Positions 59,303-64,000 of a stretch of 64,000 nt of DNA are shown piece by piece. The position numbers and the translations under genes are program-made. The DNA comes from Marinoscillum sp. 108 (GTDB lineage Bacteria > Bacteroidota > Bacteroidia > Cytophagales > Cyclobacteriaceae). Where the stretch lies: the NCBI RefSeq assembly GCF_902506655.1, contig NZ_LR734808.1:496001-560000 (forward strand), read 5' to 3'. Under the pieces are notes generated by a model, which was not told the origin of the DNA, ran no database searches, and saw only the letters and a program-made list of their open reading frames with translations. Within the stretch, counting starts at the first letter, position 1. Every line of letters starts with the position of its first letter.

Positions 59303-61360
59303 TTATTTCTTTATTTGACGTTTTAATAATTGTGCATTCAATGCGACTATTACAGTGCTTAGGCTCATCAGTACTGCACCAATAGCAGGGCTAAGGATAA
59401 TACCAATGCTTGCTAAGGCACCTGCCGCCAATGGAACTGCAAGAATGTTGTATCCGGCTGCCCACCAAAGGTTTTGCATCATTTTTTTATATGTAGCTGA
59501 GCCAAAAAGAATAAGGTTTGCAATGTCCTTTGGATTGCTGTTGACCAAAACAATATCAGCTGTTTCTGCTGCAACATCAGTCCCAGAACCTACAGCGATT
59601 CCAACATTGGCCTGAGCCAAAGCAGGAGCATCATTGACTCCATCACCAGTCATGGCCACAAATTCTCCTTTCTGTTGAAGCTCTTTGATGATGCGTTGTT
59701 TGTCTTCTGGCAAGACTTCAGCAAAGTAATCATCCAGAGAAAGTTGCTCGCTCACTGCTTTTGCAACTTGTTGATTGTCGCCAGTAGCCATGTAAACTTT
59801 TATGCCCCTTTCTTTTAAAGTATTAATGGCAGATAAAGACTCTGGTCGCACTTCGTCTGCAAGAGCGATATAGCCAGCTAGAGCGTTATCAATCAATACA
59901 AATACTACCGTCTCATCATCAGTTTTAAATGCATCAGAAGGAGCATCAATTCCTTGTTCTTTGAGCATTCCGGGACTTACAATTTTGATTTCCTCCCCGT
60001 TTAGCTTTGCACTAATTCCCTTTCCTGTAATATTTTGGAAGTTTTCAGGTTCTTGCAAAGCCAAATCTTTCGATTTTGCTTTGCGGACGATACCTGCTGC
60101 TATGGGATGTTCAGAACTGTTTTCGATAGAGGCTGCTATTTGTAACAAATCATCATCTGATAACTGGTCAGATACACTTTTGAAACGTGTTACCCCAAAC
60201 TCACCTTTGGTTAACGTACCTGTCTTGTCAAAAATGATTGCTGTAATGTTTCGAGCATTTTCAAATGCAGTTCTATTACGAATCAACAATCCGTTTTTAG
60301 CGGACACAGCCGTGGAAATCGCCACAACCAGCGGAACAGCCAAGCCCAATGCGTGAGGACAGGAAATGATCATCACAGTAACCATGCGTTCCAGGGCGTA
60401 TTCAAAATCTTTTCCTATACTTAACCACACTACCAGAGTGGTGACGCCTGCACCCAGAGCTATATAGAATAACCATGCAGCAGCCTTATCCGCCAGATTT
60501 TGGGTTTTGGATTTCGTTTCCTGAGCTTCCTTCACCATTCCTATCACCTTAGACAAGTAGGAATCTTCACCCGTATGCTTCACTTTGATTTTTAAGGTGC
60601 CATTATCGTTGACAGAACCTCCGATGACCTGATTGTCCTTTTTCTTAGCGACAGGCTTTGATTCTCCTGTAAGCATAGACTCATTGACATGACTTTCGCC
60701 TTCTACAACAATGCCATCTGCAGGTACTTTTTCTCCCGGACGTACCAATATGATGTCATTGCTTTTTAGATCGGCTATCGGTACATCCTCATGTTCACCA
60801 CCTTCTTTGATTCTGCGAGCAGTTGAGGGCATCATCTTGGCAAGTTCCTGCAAGGCATTTGATGCTCCCATTACGGATTTCATTTCTATCCAATGCCCCA
60901 GAAGCATAATGACAATTAAGCTGGCCAATTCCCAAAAGAATATTTTTCCATCCAGGCCAAAAACGACTGCCGAGCTGTAGAAATAGGCGACTGATATAGC
61001 TAAAGCAATCAGCGTCATCATTCCCGGAGCTTTCTTTTTTATTTCATCAGCCAATCCTTTCAAAAACGGCCAGCCTCCATAAAAGAAGATGACAGATGAA
61101 AGGATAAACTGTACATATCTGTCTCCGTTGAAACGAAGTTGATAACCCAATAACTCTTGAATCATTGGTGCTAGCACAATGATGGGTAGTGTGATGATCA
61201 AAGAAATCCAAAATCGTTTTTTGAAATCCTCAATCATGTGTTCATGATGTCCATGATGGTCACCATGTGACTGATGTTGACCAGAGTGGTGGTCATGATT
61301 GTGATGATCATGGCCATGATTATGATTTTCGTGCGTATGATTATGATGTTGATGTTCCAT
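59303..61360 (-). CDS. copB: Copper-type P1B ATPase with His-rich N-terminus
   Basis: This is a 685-residue ATPase. The N-terminal 41 residues are extremely His-rich (HHNHTHENHNHGHDHHNHDH). Membrane helices follow with the ion motif CPH in ISCPHALGLAVPL. TGES, the phosphorylation site DKTGTLTKGEFG, SSEHPIAAGI, MTGDGVNDAPAL and the final helices are all present. CPH places it with the CopB-type (P1B-3) exporters of Cu. It lies between the cusC and cusB genes with 1-2-base gaps. Confidence 0.92.
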   Translation of the reverse strand: MEHQHHNHTHENHNHGHDHHNHDHHSGQHQSHGDHHGHHEHMIEDFKKRFWISLIITLPIIVLAPMIQELLGYQLRFNGDRYVQFILSSVIFFYGGWPFLKGLADEIKKKAPGMMTLIALAISVAYFYSSAVVFGLDGKIFFWELASLIVIMLLGHWIEMKSVMGASNALQELAKMMPSTARRIKEGGEHEDVPIADLKSNDIILVRPGEKVPADGIVVEGESHVNESMLTGESKPVAKKKDNQVIGGSVNDNGTLKIKVKHTGEDSYLSKVIGMVKEAQETKSKTQNLADKAAAWLFYIALGAGVTTLVVWLSIGKDFEYALERMVTVMIISCPHALGLAVPLVVAISTAVSAKNGLLIRNRTAFENARNITAIIFDKTGTLTKGEFGVTRFKSVSDQLSDDDLLQIAASIENSSEHPIAAGIVRKAKSKDLALQEPENFQNITGKGISAKLNGEEIKIVSPGMLKEQGIDAPSDAFKTDDETVVFVLIDNALAGYIALADEVRPESLSAINTLKERGIKVYMATGDNQQVAKAVSEQLSLDDYFAEVLPEDKQRIIKELQQKGEFVAMTGDGVNDAPALAQANVGIAVGSGTDVAAETADIVLVNSNPKDIANLILFGSATYKKMMQNLWWAAGYNILAVPLAAGALASIGIILSPAIGAVLMSLSTVIVALNAQLLKRQIKK

Positions 61361-61362
61361 GA

Positions 61363-62595
61363 TTATTTCGTTTTAGCTGTGATATAATCGAGTTCTGCTA
61401 TTGCTATGTTGTAATCAGACAAGGCAGTAGCTTTCATTTTTTGATACTTTAGAATTTGTTGTTGCATTCTGAGGACCTCTTCAAAGTCCTTTCCTGAATT
61501 GCCATAAGCGGTAAAAAGTAGATTCAAAGACTGCTGAGATGTCATGATCTGTTCTTCATAAAGTATGATTTGGTCGAGTTGCTTTTGAATTTCGAACCAA
61601 ATCATTTCGTACGTGCTTGTAAGTCTGTTTACCGCATCTTCTTTTTGTAGCGCATAAGATTCCTGCATCAGTTGGGCTTCCTTCTGAGCTGCCTTGTATT
61701 TACCTCTGAAAATAGGGAGGCTCATAGTCACCATCGGCATCAATACGTCCTGACCATTATCAGGAACAGACATATCTGTTCGTTGGCCAACAATGACATA
61801 ATCTAAGCCTACACCGATTTTAGGCATACCTTGTTTGGTTGCGGCTAATTCCTGAGCTTCACTTGCCTTTATTTTTAAGTTCAACTCATCGAGTAATGGA
61901 TTGGAAGTCAATAGAGAATCCCTTCGATATGTTAAAGGCAAGTTTTCTACATACAATGAATCCTGAACGATAATTGTCTCGTCTTCCTGTCGATTCAGTA
62001 GTGTGTTGAAACGGGTTTCAAGTGGCTTTTTCTTTTGCTTCAAAATGGACAAATTGGTTGCTGCATCTTTGAGCATGATTTCTACCCGCAACACATCCAC
62101 CATTGCACCTTTACCATTCTGAAACTTGACGGTAGCAATGTCTTTGTAGGACGATAAAATACTTGTATTTTCCTCCTCTATTGCTATAAGTCTATGTAGT
62201 TCATAAAGTGGGTAATATGCCGCAGACACTTGATAATGTAGTTTGTTTCGGGCATCAAGAAACTCCTGATACTTGGCCTCTGCCATTAATGTAGCCACAT
62301 TCTCCTGAGCTTTTAAAGTGCCAAACCAAGGGAACATTTGTGTCAAAGAAAAACGTGCTCTTTGTGGGCCTACACGAGTTTCTACTGGAGATACAAAATA
62401 GCCAAAAGACAAATTTGGATCTGGTAAGCTGCTCACTTGTGCAACCCGCTCCATCGCTGCTTCAAAAGACTTGTATTTAGCTTGTAGTCCCGGATTGTTT
62501 TCAGCAGCAATTTTGAAATATTCATCTAGGGATTGGGCATTTGCCAAAATAGAAAATCCCAAAGTGATGACTGTAATTATAATGTACTTTTTCAT
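61363..62595 (-). CDS. cusC: Outer-membrane efflux protein (TolC family)
   Basis: This 410-residue protein has a signal peptide (IIITVITLGFSILANAQ). The two TolC helical repeats carry NPGLQAKYKSFEAAMERVAQ, LPDPNLSFGYFVSP and NPLLDELNLKIKASEAQELA. PLPIFRGKYKAAQKEAQLM-like and YEQIMTSQQSLNLLFTAYGN segments are also present. It forms the outer-membrane channel of the tripartite pump. It overlaps the cusA gene by 4 bases and is followed by the ATPase gene with 2 bases between. Confidence 0.88.
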   Translation of the reverse strand: MKKYIIITVITLGFSILANAQSLDEYFKIAAENNPGLQAKYKSFEAAMERVAQVSSLPDPNLSFGYFVSPVETRVGPQRARFSLTQMFPWFGTLKAQENVATLMAEAKYQEFLDARNKLHYQVSAAYYPLYELHRLIAIEEENTSILSSYKDIATVKFQNGKGAMVDVLRVEIMLKDAATNLSILKQKKKPLETRFNTLLNRQEDETIIVQDSLYVENLPLTYRRDSLLTSNPLLDELNLKIKASEAQELAATKQGMPKIGVGLDYVIVGQRTDMSVPDNGQDVLMPMVTMSLPIFRGKYKAAQKEAQLMQESYALQKEDAVNRLTSTYEMIWFEIQKQLDQIILYEEQIMTSQQSLNLLFTAYGNSGKDFEEVLRMQQQILKYQKMKATALSDYNIAIAELDYITAKTK

Positions 62596-64000
62596 GATTG
62601 TGCTTTTAGGATTTTACGTTCTTCTCTCCAGCAATAAATCACAGGTACAATGAAAATGCTGATTAATGCGAAGGCCATGCCACCGAATGATGGGATTGCC
62701 ATAGGTATCATGATGTCGGAACCACGACCTGTAGAAGTAAGTACAGGTAACAATGCAATCATGGTTGTACCCACTGTCATCAAAGCGGGCTTTATTCTTC
62801 TGAGTCCTGCTTCAATTACCGCCTGTCTTACTTCTTCAATAGTGGCGGGCTTATTGCGTTCAAAACTTTGATCCAGGTAGGTAGCAATCAAAACACCATC
62901 ATCGGTGGCTACACCAAATAGGGCTATAAATCCTACCCATACCGCTACACTTAAATTGACGGTATGCATTTGAAATAGCTCTCGAATATTGGTGCCGAAT
63001 AATGAAAAATCTACAAACCAATCCTGACCATATAGCCAGAGCATAATAAACCCTCCGCTAAATGCCATAGCAATACCTGTAAATACCATGAGCGAAGTAG
63101 AAACAGATTTGAATTGGAAGTAAAGAATTAGGAATACGATACCCAGTACCAGCGGAACGATAATGGATAGTCGTTTCTCTGCACGAACCTGATTTTCATA
63201 ACTACCGGAGAATTTGTAGCTCACCCCAGAGGGCACGTTTAATTCACCTGAGTCAATTTTGTCTTGAATTGTCTTTTGAGCATCATTAACTACTGTGACC
63301 TCAGAGAACCCATCTCGCTTGTCAAATAGTACATAACCCACAAGAAAGGTTTCTTCGCTTTTTATAGCTTGTGGCCCTCTTATGTATTCAAAATCTACTA
63401 TTTGAGATAAAGGAATTTGTGCACCAGTTGGTGTAGGCATCAGTATTTTCCCCAATGCTTCAGGGTCGTCCCTTAATTCTCTTGGATAGCGCACTCTTAC
63501 AGGAAAGCGTTCACGTCCTTCTACGGTAGAGGTTATTTTCATACCACCAATAGCAGTCTCAATCGTCTGCTGCACATCTTCTATATTCAATCCATATCGT
63601 GAAATTTCATCCCTGTTAATGTTGAGATGGATGTACGGTTTACCTACAATTCTATCTGCAAAAACGGCTTCTGCCTTAACCGATGGAACTTCTTTCAGGA
63701 TATTTTCTAATTGTAAACCGAAGTTCTCGATGGTTTTTAGGTCAGGGCCATACACCTTTATGCCCATTGGTGCTCTCATCCCTGTTTGGAGCATGACCAA
63801 TCGGGTTTCTATAGGTTGAAGTTTAGGTGCAGAAGTAACCCCTGGTAATTTGGTTACAATGACTATTTCATTCCAAATGTCATCGGGAGATTTGATGTGG
63901 TCTCTCCAGTTGCGGTAATACTCACCATTTTCATCAGCAATTAATTCATTCGCCTCTATTCCTCGCTCCAAACCTTCAGCGTTGGTTAGAGTATCACCGG
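62592..64000 (-). CDS. cusA: Copper/silver RND efflux pump, C-terminal part (5' end outside window)
   Basis: The frame is open to the right window end, so the gene continues upstream. The visible 469 residues are the C-terminal half: QPIETRLVMLQTGMRAPMGI, KVYGPDLKTIENFG, GRERFPVRVRYPREL, and helices YFQFKSVSTSLMVFTGIAMA, FSGGFIMLWLYG and AVWVGFIALFGVATDDGVLI. MTVGTTMIALLPVLTSTGRG and SDIMIPMAIPSFGGM close it. GSD-IM is the CusA-type ending. It is the first visible gene of the operon running leftwards. Confidence 0.92.
   Translation of the reverse strand, partial: GDTLTNAEGLERGIEANELIADENGEYYRNWRDHIKSPDDIWNEIVIVTKLPGVTSAPKLQPIETRLVMLQTGMRAPMGIKVYGPDLKTIENFGLQLENILKEVPSVKAEAVFADRIVGKPYIHLNINRDEISRYGLNIEDVQQTIETAIGGMKITSTVEGRERFPVRVRYPRELRDDPEALGKILMPTPTGAQIPLSQIVDFEYIRGPQAIKSEETFLVGYVLFDKRDGFSEVTVVNDAQKTIQDKIDSGELNVPSGVSYKFSGSYENQVRAEKRLSIIVPLVLGIVFLILYFQFKSVSTSLMVFTGIAMAFSGGFIMLWLYGQDWFVDFSLFGTNIRELFQMHTVNLSVAVWVGFIALFGVATDDGVLIATYLDQSFERNKPATIEEVRQAVIEAGLRRIKPALMTVGTTMIALLPVLTSTGRGSDIMIPMAIPSFGGMAFALISIFIVPVIYCWREERKILKAQS

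Noticed and set aside
1-64000. tRNA, rRNA or riboswitch genes
   Set aside because: No cloverleaf, ribosomal or known riboswitch sequence was recognised by eye; a covariance search was not possible.

Overview
The window looks like a chromosomal accessory region of a Bacteroidota bacterium, most likely order Cytophagales. The signs are a giant surface protein with a type IX secretion (T9SS) C-terminal domain, a periplasmic-propeller histidine kinase paired with a LytTR regulator, a DUF6266 protein, outer-membrane beta-barrels of the Bacteroidota type, and moderate-to-low GC. No rRNA, tRNA or CRISPR array was seen. The genus cannot be set from the sequence alone.

Layout. (1) 1-3.4 kb: the end of an outer-membrane protein, then AT-rich small genes separated by two families of intergenic repeat. 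These behave like integron gene cassettes without an integrase: the inverse core at the 3' end of the LRR gene, which includes its stop codon, is an exact 10-bp complement of the cassette's own 5' end. (2) 3.4-10.4 kb: minus-strand single-gene detoxification and enzyme families (cupin, three RibD-C/DHFR-like reductases, VOC, SRPBCC, DoxX-like, MarR) with a fused rifampin ADP-ribosyltransferase, then a GlxA-like AraC activator. (3) 10.6-23.2 kb: a propeller sensor kinase and LytTR regulator, a 1753-residue T9SS surface protein with four exact-length 270-bp repeats, a lipoprotein, and a thioredoxin-like/ApbE/DUF4266/DUF3570 operon. (4) 23.2-25.8 kb: two small envelope proteins and a CPA-type antiporter. 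(5) 26-29.3 kb: an arsenic operon (arsR, DUF6428, arsC, metallophosphoesterase, acr3) with a repeated operator.

(6) 29.5-52.5 kb: a plastic region bounded on both sides by similar mobile-element-end sequences. It holds HigBA, an excisionase-like fragment, a double-DTG aspartyl protease, AraC/VOC/SRPBCC/SnoaL/SDR single-domain genes, several broken gene remnants, an ECF sigma factor with a membrane-tethered barrel partner, a MarR-SRPBCC fusion and a decayed esterase. A 17-bp motif is shared by four promoters here. (7) 52.2-56.3 kb: debris of an integrative/conjugative element (DUF6266 protein, a conserved mobile-element protein, an oriT-like repeat) carrying a mercury uptake cassette (ArsR-type regulator, MerTP, GDCCVxC protein) with two matching operators, plus about 1 kb of unusual non-coding DNA. 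(8) 56.3-64 kb: a tightly overlapping copper/silver efflux operon (cusA, cusC, P-type ATPase, cusB, a 43-residue membrane peptide, DUF3347 lipoprotein, haem-binding protein), cut by the window end.

Together the right two-thirds is a metal and xenobiotic resistance zone (As, Hg, Cu/Ag, rifampin) built by repeated acquisition. The best candidates for something undescribed are the integrase-less cassette array at the left end, the 17-bp promoter motif, and the non-coding block beside the mer cassette.
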